A DNA stretch of 64,000 nt from Cyanobium usitatum str. Tous (lineage in GTDB: Bacteria > Cyanobacteriota > Cyanobacteriia > PCC-6307 > Cyanobiaceae): assembly GCF_963920485.1 (NCBI RefSeq), contig NZ_OY986431.1, forward strand, positions 1,364,001 to 1,428,000, read 5' to 3'. Under the pieces are notes generated by a model. That model made no database searches and was not told the origin of the DNA. It saw only the letters and a list, made by a program, of their open reading frames with translations. Below, piece after piece: positions 34,658 through 42,954 of the stretch. Numbering within the stretch: the first letter of the stretch is position 1; each line of letters opens with the position of its first letter. Made by a program: the position numbers and the translations under genes.

Positions 34658-36130
34658 AGCTCTGCAGCGAGTGTTGGCAAATGCGTTGCGGTGGGTGGGG
34701 GCGATGGGGCGGCAGCCGGAAGCGTTGCTGCAGCGCCGCCAGCGACAGCCCCTGTCGTTGGTGGGCCTTCTCGAGCCAGGCCAGCACCGGCTCGTAGCCG
34801 GCCACTCGGCAGCCGACATACAGCGCCTCGACCATCAGCCGAGCGGCAGCGTCGCGATCACCGCTATCGCGCAGCTGCTGCCACAGCTGCCACCAGCGCT
34901 CATCGGGGAACAGCTCCCGCTGGTAACGGCAGTGCAGCAACGCCCGGGGTTTGCGCCTGAGCGCATCGATCAGATGCTCCAGATCAATGCTCCAGGCCCG
35001 CCCATGGCGCTCGATGCCGCCATGGAGCCGAGCCAATTCGCAGGCGACCTGCCTGCCCAGAAGCAGCTGCAGCCGGTCGTGGAAAATCCGCACCGTCAGC
35101 CGCTGGTCGATCAGCCGCGGCGGCACCGAATACACCACCCTGCGCACCTCGATCGTGCTGGTCCGCCGCACCGTGAGCTGCTCGATGTCGTAATCGGCAA
35201 AGCGAAACGGCGGCAAGGGCCGCAGCGCCGGTTTCTCCTGCTCCAGCCGGACCAGCCGCGGTCGGTTGTATTGCTCGATCACCCCAGAGAGGAAGTCCTG
35301 ATACGCCACCAGCGATTCAAAATCGCTGCTGCCACGAAGCAGCAGCGCCTGTTCGATCCGCCGTTTGAGATGGCCATGGGGACTCTCCACACGGCCGTTC
35401 TCATGCGCCACCCCCAGGTTGTTGCGGCTGTAGGCCAGGCCGTAGTGACTGCAGAGGGCGTGATAGCGGCGGGTGATATCGGCTGAAAAACTGCCGTTGC
35501 GGTTGCGGCACGCCGCCGACAACCGGTCGGTGCGCAGTTCATCTGGCACCCCACCGCAGGATGCCAGGGCGTTCTGCAAACCCTCGGAGAGGGCGACGAA
35601 ACTCTCGCCGCCCTGCACCACCTGCGCATAGCTCCAGCCGCTCCAGGCCAGGCGGTAGTGGAACAGCAGATGGGGGAACGCCTCGCCAGCAATCGTCACC
35701 TCCACCCCCTTGAGTTGGGTGAAGTCACAGAAGGCGATCTCGCCGGGCTCGTAGCTCAAAGGGAAGATCACCTCTGGATCCGGGCCATGCAACGACTTCC
35801 ATTCCCGCACCCGCCTTTGCAAGGTCCGTTGCAGAGGAATCCAGTCGACATCGGGCTTCTGCCGCTGCAGGTGCTCCAGCAGAGTGATCGGTGTCAACGC
35901 TGGCGCACGTTGCAACAGCGGCACTAGCTCCTCCTCCCAGACACCCTCCAGCGGATCGGGCCGAGTGCGGCCACGGAGCTGGTTCGCGCTGGGCTGCAGC
36001 GGTTCCTCTCAATCCGGCGGGCGCTGCGCACTGAGATGCCAGCCGCTGCGGCAGCAGCCTCCTGGCTGCTGCCACCTCGTCGTTTCGTCATGTACAGGTT
36101 GCGTTGGTGACTGGTCAGTGGTGCCGGCAT
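34533..36130 (-). pseudogene. istA: IstA-type DDE transposase, IS21 copy 3, frameshifted
   Basis: The same frame break after RRIER as in copies 1 and 2 separates the HTH part (start 36130) from the catalytic part. DDE motifs intact. See copy 1 for residue detail. Confidence 0.8.
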
Positions 36131-36321
36131 CCCCTGGTCCCTGCGCATCGGCACCAGGATCTCCAGCACTCACCCCACCGGCCAACGAGCTTGTCGCCGA
36201 CCGGCCAACTTCATTGTCGGCGGACAGCCGGAGAAGACAGGTGTCGATCGCCTGATTTGCAACGAGCAAACGACCGCGCAGCTGCGCCCGACCCCTGGGA
36301 CTAAACCACGGCTAAGCAGGC

Positions 36322-36350
36322 AAAAGCCCGGGGCAAAAGCTCCGGGCTTT
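36322..36350. terminator. Bidirectional intrinsic-type terminator
   Basis: AAAAGCCCGG and CCGGGCTTT pair around GGCAAAAGCT. An A-run on one side and a T-rich run on the other allow use on both strands. On the minus strand it follows the NUDIX pseudogene; on the plus strand it lies about 100 bases after the IS21 copy 3 end. Confidence 0.75.
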
Positions 36351-36358
36351 GTTGTGTT

Positions 36359-36737
36359 TCAAGTCTGCTGGGTGAGCACGTGTTGCATTACCTCCAGCAA
36401 TCAATCGGCCAGGGGACGATGGCTGCCGAGCTTGGTGCTCCAGATCGAGCCTGCCAGCATCTCCTCTGGGCTTACCAGGGCCATGTCCTGTCCCTCCAGC
36501 AGCTGCAATTGCTCCAGCGGCACCGATAGCTCTGCCTGAAACACATGAGCCGTGCGGCGGTGGATGTGATGCACCATCACCAGCTCCACCACCATGGGCT
36601 GCCAGCTGATCTCCTCCAGCAGCTCCCGCCGCAGCGCCTGCTCCGGCGTTTCGCCCGGATCGAGGTGCCCGCCAAACAGTCCCCAGCAGCCAGCGGCCAT
36701 CCCGATGCAGCATCGCCAGGGCCACTTCAACGGCCAT
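36359..36737 (-). pseudogene. NUDIX hydrolase gene broken by an internal deletion and a stop
   Basis: The N-terminus MAVEVALAMLHRDGRWLLG is in one frame, while the NUDIX box, CWGLFGGHLDPGETPEQALR followed by RELLEEI, is in another. The usual 15 or so residues between them are missing, consistent with a deletion between similar GGCTGCTGG sequences. Near the end, PLAD is followed by TGA and then the same frame resumes (LLEVMQHVLTQQ) to a second stop. Two lesions make function unlikely. Intact relatives hydrolyse nucleoside-diphosphate derivatives. Confidence 0.7.
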
Positions 36738-36746
36738 GGCGCGGCC

Positions 36747-36989
36747 TCAGTCCGCAGCAGTCCGGCGCCGCTGCTTGGCGTAGATCGCAGCACCGCCGGC
36801 CGCTAACACCAGGCCACCGCTGATGGCGAGAAACACCAGCGTCTGCAGAAGCAACAGAAAGATTCCGATGGCCGAACCGGCCACGATCTGCACCCTTGCC
36901 TTGATCAGCAGGGTGAGCAGCAGCAGGACGGTGGCCTTGAGGCTCAGCACCTTGGCCGTGCTGAACGGCAAGAAGGGGTTTAGGAGCAC
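36747..36989 (-). CDS. Small two-span membrane protein (80 aa)
   Basis: Two hydrophobic segments, LSLKATVLLLLTLLIKARVQ and IGIFLLLLQTLVFLAISGGL extending to about residue 70, precede a basic tail KQRRR. It lies 9 bases upstream of the broken NUDIX gene on the same strand. Function unknown. The length and clean hydrophobic pattern support coding. Confidence 0.5.
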   Translation of the reverse strand: MLLNPFLPFSTAKVLSLKATVLLLLTLLIKARVQIVAGSAIGIFLLLLQTLVFLAISGGLVLAAGGAAIYAKQRRRTAAD

Positions 36990-37045
36990 AGCTTGATCAC
37001 GGGTCTACCCATGTTGGCGGGCGGAACCGGCAGCGGTGGCGCCAT

Positions 37046-37222
37046 TTAGGCCCGCAGCGGCTTCTGCGGGATCCACTGCGGCGGACACGCCCGCCAACCC
37101 TCCTGTCGCTTCTGGGCCCAGAGCTTGATCGCCTCATCTCGCATCAGCTCCCTGCGGTGCTCGGCCTCGGTGAGGATCGCTGGATCAGCGCTGATGACGG
37201 CGAACAGATTGGCGCGAATCAG
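37046..37222 (-). pseudogene. C-terminal fragment of an unrecognised gene
   Basis: A minus-strand frame without an early start gives LIRANLFAVISADPAILTEA followed by EHRRELMRDEAIKLWAQKRQ and a Trp/Pro-rich end, which looks like real protein. A stop codon at 37223-37225 cuts the upstream side. The only ATG, at 37144, would give 32 residues. Probably the end of a decayed gene next to the nuclease copy B promoter. Confidence 0.4.
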
Positions 37223-37252
37223 CTAGCTGCATCCAGGTCATGCAGGAACAGC

Positions 37253-37945
37253 ATGAAAAGGCTGCCGGTGCAAACTCCGGCAATGGCTAGAAAGTTTCTG
37301 CTGGGCGTGGTGGCATTGGCGGCCATGGCCTGGCCAGCGGAGGTAGTCGCTCAGGGCGTCAAGACCACTGTGCTCTCCATCGGAGATGGCGACACGATCC
37401 GGGTACGCCAGGCCGGCAAGGCTCTCACCGTGCGGCTTGCCTGCATCGATGCACCTGAGACCGTCCAGACCCCCCACGGCCAGCAGGGTCGCAGCTACCT
37501 GCAGCAGCGCCTGCCCATCGGCCGCGAGGTCATCCTCAACATCAAAACCACCGATCGCTACGGCCGCTCAGTTGCCGAGGCTTTCAGCGGCGTGAATATA
37601 AACCTGGCGCTAGTGGAAGACGGCCAAGCCTTTGCCTACCGCCAGTACCTGCGCGGCTGTGATGCCAAGGCTTACCTAGCAGCAGAAGATCGCGCCAGTC
37701 GCGCCCGACTAGGGGTGTGGCAGGTGCCGGGCGGCATAACCAGGCCATGGGACTTCCGGCGAGGTCGCCGCTCAGCGGTCATCCCAGATGGCACCACCCC
37801 GGGGGGCCGCCGTTACCGGTGCAGTGAGATCAGCTCCTTTGCCAAAGCCCAGGAGCTGCTGCGCCAGGGGCACAGCTATCTCGATGGAAACGGGGACGGA
37901 GAAGCCTGCGGAAGCAAAGGTTTGCCTGCTGAACTAGTGGATTGA
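37253..37945 (+). CDS. Secreted thermonuclease-like protein, copy B
   Basis: It is closely similar to the product at 1029-1673: signal peptide (ARKFLLGVVALAAMAWPAEV), SNase core with GDGDTIRVRQAGKALTVRLA, CIDAPETVQ and TTDRYGRSVAEA, and an excalibur-like end (YRCSEISSFAKAQELLRQGH). The last calcium-binding motif is altered (LDGNGDGEACG with no following Glu). The start at 37253 has AGGAAC upstream; 37283 would give a more typical signal peptide. A cyAbrB gene follows 45 bases after the stop, as at locus A, but with a separate promoter. Confidence 0.85.
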   Translation: MKRLPVQTPAMARKFLLGVVALAAMAWPAEVVAQGVKTTVLSIGDGDTIRVRQAGKALTVRLACIDAPETVQTPHGQQGRSYLQQRLPIGREVILNIKTTDRYGRSVAEAFSGVNINLALVEDGQAFAYRQYLRGCDAKAYLAAEDRASRARLGVWQVPGGITRPWDFRRGRRSAVIPDGTTPGGRRYRCSEISSFAKAQELLRQGHSYLDGNGDGEACGSKGLPAELVD

Positions 37946-37969
37946 CACAGCATCTGAGTTCGGTATTTT
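37942..37969 (+). promoter_or_regulatory. Sigma-70 type promoter of cyAbrB paralogue B
   Basis: TTGACA (37942-37947) lies 16 bases before TATTTT (37964-37969), 21 bases upstream of the start. It overlaps the nuclease stop codon, so the regulator can be expressed separately from the nuclease. Confidence 0.7.
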
Positions 37970-37990
37970 TGAACATCAGACAAAGATCAG

Positions 37991-38359
37991 ATGCTTACCG
38001 GCCCCGAACTACTCGCCAAGGTCAAGGAACTAGGCGATGTCTCCAAGTCCGAGCTCGTTCGTGAGTGCGGCTATGTGAGCACCAAAAAAGATGGCACGGA
38101 GCGCCTCAACTTCACATCCTTCTATGAGGCCCTGCTCGGTGCCAAGGGTGTAAGCCTCGGCACCGATAGCGCCGGCCGGGGCACGGGCAAAGGTGGCCGC
38201 AAGCTGAGCTACACCACCAAGATCCAGTTCAACGGCAACCTGCTGGTGGGCAAGGCCTACACAGCCGTGCTCGACCTCAAGCCAGGCGATGAGTTCGAGA
38301 TCAAGCTGGGCAAAAAGCAGATCAAGCTGATTCCTTTGGGCAGCACAGAAGAGGAGTGA
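37991..38359 (+). CDS. cyAbrB transcriptional regulator, paralogue B
   Basis: The 122-residue product is about 90% identical by eye to paralogue A, with the same MLTGPELLAKVKELGDVSKS start and GKAYTAVLDLKPGDEFEIKL DNA-binding part. Such similarity between loci 37 kb apart points to a recent duplication or gene conversion. Targets unknown. It converges with the gene ending at 38390. Confidence 0.9.
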   Translation: MLTGPELLAKVKELGDVSKSELVRECGYVSTKKDGTERLNFTSFYEALLGAKGVSLGTDSAGRGTGKGGRKLSYTTKIQFNGNLLVGKAYTAVLDLKPGDEFEIKLGKKQIKLIPLGSTEEE

Positions 38360-38389
38360 GCCTGATAGCTGGAAGCCTTCTCCTTCTAC

Positions 38390-38851
38390 TCAGCGGTAAG
38401 GCTCGCAGGACACCAAAAAGCCGCTGACATGGTCGGACCATTGGGCTAGTGCCAGCAGCTCGCGGGGCTCCCGGGCAAAGCCTTTCTGGGAGAGAGCCGT
38501 GAGCTCGGCCAGGTTGTCGTGGGTGACCAGGGGCTTGTTTTGTTTGGCAGTTTCGCAAGCATCGACAAACTCTTGCCCCTGCTCGGCCAGGCACTGGGCA
38601 TAGGCATCCTCAAAGTTCACCCCTTGCTCCTGTAGCCGCACGAAGACATCGAGCTCAGGCGAGAGGTGTTCCAGCCATAGGGGAAGGCTGCGTACCGGCC
38701 CGATCGTGACCCCGCCGCTGTTTAGGTGCATCAGCACCACGGTGGCCTCCAGGTTCCAGCTGGGCTGGGCGAGCAGCTGGCCGGCTGCAATCACAAAGGA
38801 CTCGCGGTAGTCCTCAACCAGGGCCTGGTGAATCTGGGAGAGGTCAGCCAT
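38390..38851 (-). CDS. Unrecognised soluble protein (153 aa)
   Basis: Starting at MADLSQIHQALVEDYRESFV (38851) the protein is acidic and helical, with LVFAEA-like stretches absent but a clear domain-like sequence through LEHLSPELDVFVRLQEQGVN and FEDAYAQCLAEQG. No membrane segment or known motif is visible. A longer frame back to 39028 exists, but its extra part looks non-coding. It is the last gene of the minus-strand run starting at 40632. Confidence 0.55.
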   Translation of the reverse strand: MADLSQIHQALVEDYRESFVIAAGQLLAQPSWNLEATVVLMHLNSGGVTIGPVRSLPLWLEHLSPELDVFVRLQEQGVNFEDAYAQCLAEQGQEFVDACETAKQNKPLVTHDNLAELTALSQKGFAREPRELLALAQWSDHVSGFLVSCEPYR

Positions 38852-39059
38852 AGCTCTGGGTTGCACGAAAAAGCTCGGTGACGAAGCCCGAGCTCTGAAG
38901 GATTTTGGTTGAGGGACGAGGTGGCTGACGCTGGCAACTAAGGCCAGATCATCAACGATCATCTGGCAGACGGTCTGGTGGGTTGTCATCCGTGATCTGG
39001 AGCCTGCCTGTGAGCGCCGAAACCGCAATCAGCCGACCAGGTGGCAAGGCAATAGGGCT

Positions 39060-39620
39060 TTATGTCTGCTTCAGCCAACCCCGGGCAGAAGCCAGACGGA
39101 CCGCCTCTGCTGTGGCTTCCACGCAGCGATGGGCCCGGCGCTTTACGTCGTCCTGGCTCTGGGCGCGCAGCAGGTAGCCCTCCATCGCTTCCGGGGTTTC
39201 GATCACGGCCAGCAGCCCCGCGGTGCGCGCCCCGAGGGAGTCATCGGCCAGCAGTCGGCTCAGGCTGCCGTGCTCCCACAGCAGGGAGCCAGCGGATCCA
39301 GGTGCAAACAGCTCCTGCCGCAACACCTCCAACAACTGCTGCTTCAGGGCATCAAGCTGGCCGGACCGCAGCCGGCGGCTGTTGGGTAGCCCTTTCGCTC
39401 TCCCTGCAGGGATCACGGCTGGATGATCCGGCGCGTGCTCCACGCTCCAGCTAAGGCCCGTGCCCGGCACTCCCACAGTGGTGCGCGCACCACCACTTCT
39501 GGCCACGGGGATGTTGAACGAAGCGCCCCTCCCACCAACGGAGATGGAGCTCAATCCACCCTTGCTGAAATTGAAACGCAGTGGGCCCAAGCGGGCGGAG
39601 CGTCGAAAGCGGAAGCCCAT
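39060..39620 (-). CDS. DUF4236-domain protein
   Basis: The start MGFRFRRSARLGPLRFNFSK at 39620 is the hallmark of DUF4236, continuing GGLSSISVGGRGASFNIPVA and TTVGVPGTGLSWS. After this 60-residue domain comes a charged helical region with RRLRSGQLDALKQQLLEVLR. DUF4236 has no assigned function. It lies 5 bases after the Cys-repeat gene. A degenerate copy of its start (MGFRF, then NGGLK and a stop) is found at 49950-50049. Confidence 0.8.
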   Translation of the reverse strand: MGFRFRRSARLGPLRFNFSKGGLSSISVGGRGASFNIPVARSGGARTTVGVPGTGLSWSVEHAPDHPAVIPAGRAKGLPNSRRLRSGQLDALKQQLLEVLRQELFAPGSAGSLLWEHGSLSRLLADDSLGARTAGLLAVIETPEAMEGYLLRAQSQDDVKRRAHRCVEATAEAVRLASARGWLKQT

Positions 39621-39625
39621 GGCGA

Positions 39626-39949
39626 TCACCGGCTCTTGACGCAATAGCCGCCTGATGAATACCAACCCAGCGGGCATCCCTTGCCGCTCTTCTGGATCGC
39701 TTCCCGCTCGTTACTGGGGCTGCTGAGGCAGTAGTTGCCTGAGGAATAAAAGCCCAGCGGACAGCCAGTACCACTTTTCTCAATGGCGCCGCGGCTGTTG
39801 CCCCCGGAGCTGGGCACGCAGTAGCCGCCAGAGCTGTAGTAGCCAAGCGGGCAGCCTCCAACCTTGGGCAGCGGTTGCACTGGCTGCTGGGCCAGCGCCG
39901 CGCTGGTATTCAGCAGGATCCCGACGGCAATCAACAGGGGCTTACGCAT
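39626..39949 (-). CDS. Secreted protein with three CPLGxYSSGxYC repeats
   Basis: A signal peptide MRKPLLIAVGILLNTSAALA is followed by three repeats of about 27 residues, each with CPLGYYSSGGYC or a variant (CPLGFYSSGNYC, CPLGWYSSGGYC) and a Lys-Ser-Gly linker. The paired Cys in each unit are likely disulfide-bonded in the periplasm or outside. The start at 39949 overlaps the preceding RHH gene by 8 bases. A one-repeat relic (21 codons) exists at 50053-50118. Function unknown. Confidence 0.7.
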   Translation of the reverse strand: MRKPLLIAVGILLNTSAALAQQPVQPLPKVGGCPLGYYSSGGYCVPSSGGNSRGAIEKSGTGCPLGFYSSGNYCLSSPSNEREAIQKSGKGCPLGWYSSGGYCVKSR

Positions 39950-40112
39950 CGCTGGTGGGCTTTGCCAGTTCATCGAGCAGGCGGCTCACCACGTCACCAC
40001 GGCTGCGGATTCCCCACTCCTTGCGCAAGTCATCCAGCCACACCACGGTGGATTGGCGCAGCTCAACGCCCATCCGTACATAGGGATCGTCACTGGAATC
40101 GCCTGGGGACAT
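39942..40112 (-). CDS. Small ribbon-helix-helix-like regulator (56 aa)
   Basis: From ATG 40112 the protein reads YVRMGVELRQSTVVWLDDLR then KEWGIRSRGDVVSRLLDELA, a strand-helix-helix layout typical of RHH DNA-binding proteins. It overlaps the EamA gene end by 23 bases and the Cys-repeat gene start by 8, so it sits inside a coupled minus-strand run and may autoregulate it. Confidence 0.55.
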   Translation of the reverse strand: MSPGDSSDDPYVRMGVELRQSTVVWLDDLRKEWGIRSRGDVVSRLLDELAKPTSDA

Positions 40113-40632
40113 TTGCAGGTGGCTGGGAGTTCCAACGATCGGTCTGCTGCTGCTTTTGTGCAAGAGCAATGGGGGCAGACTTGAGCAACCAATAGCCGAG
40201 GGGCGAGCGCGCGATGCCCACCAACACCCAGATGGAGCGCTGCATCTCCAGCGAGCGTGGTGCGCTGGTCTTCTGCTCACCCAGCAGCAGTACCGCCAGC
40301 AGGGCAATCAGCACAACACTGAGCTTGTCGAGCGCCGCCACCCCAGCGACGGGCCCCAGCTGCAGGGCTCGGCTGTAGCAGAACCACGACACCCCTGTTG
40401 CCAGAGCGGAGAGGGCAAGAGCGCCCAGGCTGAGAGCGGGCAGCTGGCGCAGCTCCTGCCAATCGAGCCGGCCGCTTACCAGCAGCACCAAAGTCAGCAC
40501 AATCGCCACGGCCAGGGTGCGGAACAGGGTGGCCATCCCCGCATCCACCCCCTGCACGCCCACCTTGACCAATAGAGCGGTTATGGCTGCGGAGAGCGCC
40601 GCCGCTACAGCCCACAGCTGCCAGTTCTGCAC
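40090..40632 (-). CDS. Short EamA/DMT-type membrane transporter with altered C-terminus
   Basis: Residues 1-120 form one EamA half: four hydrophobic spans with ITALLVKVGVQGVDAGMATL, SALATGVSWFCYSRALQLGP and LIALLAVLLLGEQ. In single-domain relatives a last helix follows the GE; here the protein runs on with KTSAPRSLEMQRSIWVLVGI and a hydrophilic tail, suggesting a frameshift or a replaced end. A second single-domain EamA protein with a normal end is at 56418. Substrate unknown. Confidence 0.65.
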   Translation of the reverse strand: MQNWQLWAVAAALSAAITALLVKVGVQGVDAGMATLFRTLAVAIVLTLVLLVSGRLDWQELRQLPALSLGALALSALATGVSWFCYSRALQLGPVAGVAALDKLSVVLIALLAVLLLGEQKTSAPRSLEMQRSIWVLVGIARSPLGYWLLKSAPIALAQKQQQTDRWNSQPPANVPRRFQ

Positions 40633-40988
40633 GGGGCTTCTTGCATTGGGAAGCTATGAGTGGAGGCTATTCGCGCTGGCATGCCTTCTGCTCACAAGCC
40701 CACTGAAAAGTGTTGGGGGCTAGGGGCGCCTTGCGCTTGCGGGGGGGGGCAGCGGCGCCAAGCACCCGGCCCTGTTGCAACCCCAGCGGTTCGACATCCG
40801 CTGGTCGTCGCGGTCGTTGGAGGTCGCTTTGCAGAGCTCTTCTAGACAAAGCCACTGCACAGCATGATGTCCGTTTGTTCACATACCAAGTCAGACCATG
40901 TAGCTGAGAGTTGCCGCTATCTACTAATGGCAAACAACGACATGCGTTACACCTTCCAGGGTTAGGGGAGTCCCCTTAGGGTTGAAGG
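40633..40988. other. Gene-free stretch with a G9 run
   Basis: No supported gene. A run of nine G at 40741-40749 is the only obvious structure and could be slippage-prone. The stretch separates the minus-strand run from the plus-strand membrane gene at 40989. Confidence 0.4.
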
Positions 40989-41282
40989 ATGAAGCAATTG
41001 CCTGGTAGGGCGAGACCAAAGTGGTTGGCAGTCGCCGGCCAGGTGCTGGCAGCGGCTTTGTTCGTAGCAGTGACAGTCAGCGTCCTGCCGGTGCTGTTAA
41101 TGACAAGTCTGGTCACTGCCCTGATCTTGATTCCGGTGTTGCGTCAACTAAGGAAGGAGGCGGAACGAACCGGGTCTGTCGTGAATGTGCCGGCACGGGA
41201 GCAGATGGTCGACATCACACCCCTGCACGAGCGACTCCGGCAAGAGTTTCTGGCATTTCGCCAGCGTGGTTGGCGCCGATAG
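40989..41282 (+). CDS. Small membrane protein (97 aa)
   Basis: Two adjacent hydrophobic segments (about residues 12-50, including VLAAALFVAVTVSVLPVLLM) precede a charged cytoplasmic tail (LRKEAERTG, LHERLRQEFLAFRQR). The start has GAAGG just upstream. Function unknown; the amphipathic tail supports real coding. Confidence 0.5.
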   Translation: MKQLPGRARPKWLAVAGQVLAAALFVAVTVSVLPVLLMTSLVTALILIPVLRQLRKEAERTGSVVNVPAREQMVDITPLHERLRQEFLAFRQRGWRR

Positions 41283-41308
41283 GGGTGAGCCGGGCGCAGT
41301 GGTGGCAA

Positions 41309-41542
41309 TCAGTTCAGCATCCGTATCCAGACCCACCACAGCACTGCCACCGGCACCATCGCCAGAGCCAGCACAGCGAGGCCCTGAAGCTGTTCTGAGT
41401 TCATTTGCCCCACTTTGTCCGTCCGGGCAGCATTGGACAGCCACAAGCTGCTGGCGGCGTGGCTCAGGGGGTAGGGGTGATCCAGCGCCGCCAGCCACTC
41501 TGGCGATCCAACAGGCGGTGGGTTGTGCAAGCTGCGATCCAT
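41309..41542 (-). CDS. Small protein with C-terminal membrane helix
   Basis: From ATG 41542 the 77-residue product has a polar N-terminal part (PVGSPEWLAALDHPYPLSHA) and ends with MNSEQLQGLAVLALAMVPVA then VLWWVWIRMLN, a single membrane helix. An internal start at 41404 would leave only the helix. Function unknown. Confidence 0.4.
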   Translation of the reverse strand: MDRSLHNPPPVGSPEWLAALDHPYPLSHAASSLWLSNAARTDKVGQMNSEQLQGLAVLALAMVPVAVLWWVWIRMLN

Positions 41543-41772
41543 GGACGGCTTGAACCTTGCAGTCAGGTTGGCATCAGAAGCAAGGCAACGAAACCGCTTC
41601 AACAGTCAGGCAAGCGCCGAAGCCAAAAACACGGCCACCAGCAACGCCTGCGATGGTCCTGATTGATGTAGTGGATCAATCGCAATGGCTGGGGCGGCGA
41701 ACAGGTGCTTCTACCTGTTGCTAATTACCAGGGCCCCTTCAAGCTGGAAGGGTCCTCCATCAGGTCTCCACC

Positions 41773-41910
41773 ATGGCTGCACTCCGCGCCTTTGCCCGCT
41801 GGATCGGCGACAGTATTGGCCACGCCTTCGGCGACCCCCGCGAGGAACACGCGACCCTGCCCCCCAACGTGAGTGTTCAGCCCTACCGCGACCAGCCACA
41901 CCACCGCTGA
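41773..41910 (+). CDS. Short conserved-looking protein (45 aa)
   Basis: The frame ATG 41773 to TGA 41910 gives MAALRAFARWIGDSIGHAFG followed by DPREEHATLPPNVSVQPY and a His-rich end. The amphipathic N-terminal helix and Pro-rich tail look like a genuine small protein. No function can be assigned. Confidence 0.45.
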   Translation: MAALRAFARWIGDSIGHAFGDPREEHATLPPNVSVQPYRDQPHHR

Positions 41911-41990
41911 TCGGCCCCGGCGCTGATACTTTCTGATGCCCTAGCTGGCTGCGTCAGAAGTAGCGCCGATAGGGGCGCCCGTCATTGGTT

Positions 41991-42113
41991 GTGCCCACTA
42001 GCGCTCTGCCCCAGCAGGAGAGCATCAGCCTGGAGTCGCTGAAGGCATTGGCCGGCGAGTCAATCGGCTACGAAGAGTTGGCTGCCACGGTCCTGGGGGA
42101 GCGCTTCCCCTGA
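41991..42113 (+). CDS. Possible 40-residue protein
   Basis: A frame from GTG 41991 to TGA 42113 gives VPTSALPQQESISLESLKAL and AGESIGYEELAATVLGERFP, an acidic helical sequence with normal codon use. A TTG six bases upstream is another possible start. It could also be the tail of a decayed gene. Confidence 0.3.
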   Translation: MPTSALPQQESISLESLKALAGESIGYEELAATVLGERFP

Positions 42114-42119
42114 GCGCCC

Positions 42120-42320
42120 TCATTGACTTCTCCTGCCGTCGCTTGGGCCAGGGAGCTGCTCACCATCTTCCACGATTCGGTAGTACTCACGGTCGTCTGA
42201 GCAGCACACATCGGCGTAGTAGCGCTCAAGCACCTCATAGGCCGCGTCATAGCTGTCGAACACCTGACCGGCTATGCCGTCGCTAATGCCATCGTCGCGG
42301 CAGATCCGGTAGCTGCTCAT
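42120..42320 (-). CDS. Small acidic protein (66 aa)
   Basis: From MSSYRICRDDGISDGIAGQV (42320) the protein continues FDSYDAAYEVLERYYADVCC and SDDREYYRIVEDGE, a compact alpha/beta-looking sequence. I believe similar small proteins are common in picocyanobacteria but cannot assign a function. Four upstream codons back to 42332 are optional. Confidence 0.55.
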   Translation of the reverse strand: MSSYRICRDDGISDGIAGQVFDSYDAAYEVLERYYADVCCSDDREYYRIVEDGEQLPGPSDGRRSQ

Positions 42321-42453
42321 GGCATCTGTCACTCGTAGTGCTTAAACATCTACGCAAGAGCCCCACTTGGGGGCCACCGGCTTCCAGCCCTGGCGTCGTT
42401 ACGGCCCATATGACTATGAGTTTTGAGCAGTGGTGGTGCGCCAGGCAGCGGCT

Positions 42454-42723
42454 CTACGGAGCAGGTTTGTTGGGTAGCCCGCCATTGCAGAAGTTGGCCG
42501 CAATGGCCGTGCGGTCGCCGCCCTTGATGCTGGGACTACTGCGCTCCAGCCACGCCAGCCCAGCATCGAAGCACTTGTTCCAGCGATAGGACTGACCGGC
42601 AATAGGGCCAAGCGATAGGGCGATCGAGACTGAGCTGGCCGTGGCGACCAATGCCAGGAACGGGAACAGGTGAGCATTGATCATTTCGCGCACGCTGAGC
42701 TTGCGTCCATCGTGATCAACCAT
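42454..42723 (-). CDS. Small exported or membrane protein (89 aa)
   Basis: From MVDHDGRKLSVREMINAHLF (42723) a hydrophobic segment FPFLALVATASSVSIALSLG is followed by a polar part with two Cys (NKCFDAGLAWLERSSPS; IAANFCNGG). This suggests a signal anchor with a small external domain. Function unknown. Confidence 0.5.
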   Translation of the reverse strand: MVDHDGRKLSVREMINAHLFPFLALVATASSVSIALSLGPIAGQSYRWNKCFDAGLAWLERSSPSIKGGDRTAIAANFCNGGLPNKPAP

Positions 42724-42954
42724 GAGTGACCTTAAGCAGAGGTTATTCATTGTGCAGTCCCCAACCCGTCATTCGCCGTCATCCGAGTGGATGCGTTACA
42801 ACTATCAAGTCAAGGCCATCAGCAAGGCTTGCATTGCTCCTACCAGGAACAGCAAGATCTACAGTTAGTTCTAAACATGATGATGCATAACGAAGAAAGA
42901 ATTAGATCAATTTATCCCGTTTTTTAAGAATAAACAAGCCCAGCCTGCTGTCAA

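Larger units (their letters stand above)
33499..36226. mobile_element. IS21-family insertion sequence, copy 3 (2,728 bp)
   Basis: It has the same length as the other copies (offset 30,763 from copy 1) and shares the copy 2 base in istB. It lies in the same orientation. Its left flank ends GTTGGGG and its right flank begins GCCGGAG, with no target duplication, so one flank has been exchanged or deleted since insertion. The palindrome and hairpin are present. Confidence 0.93.
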
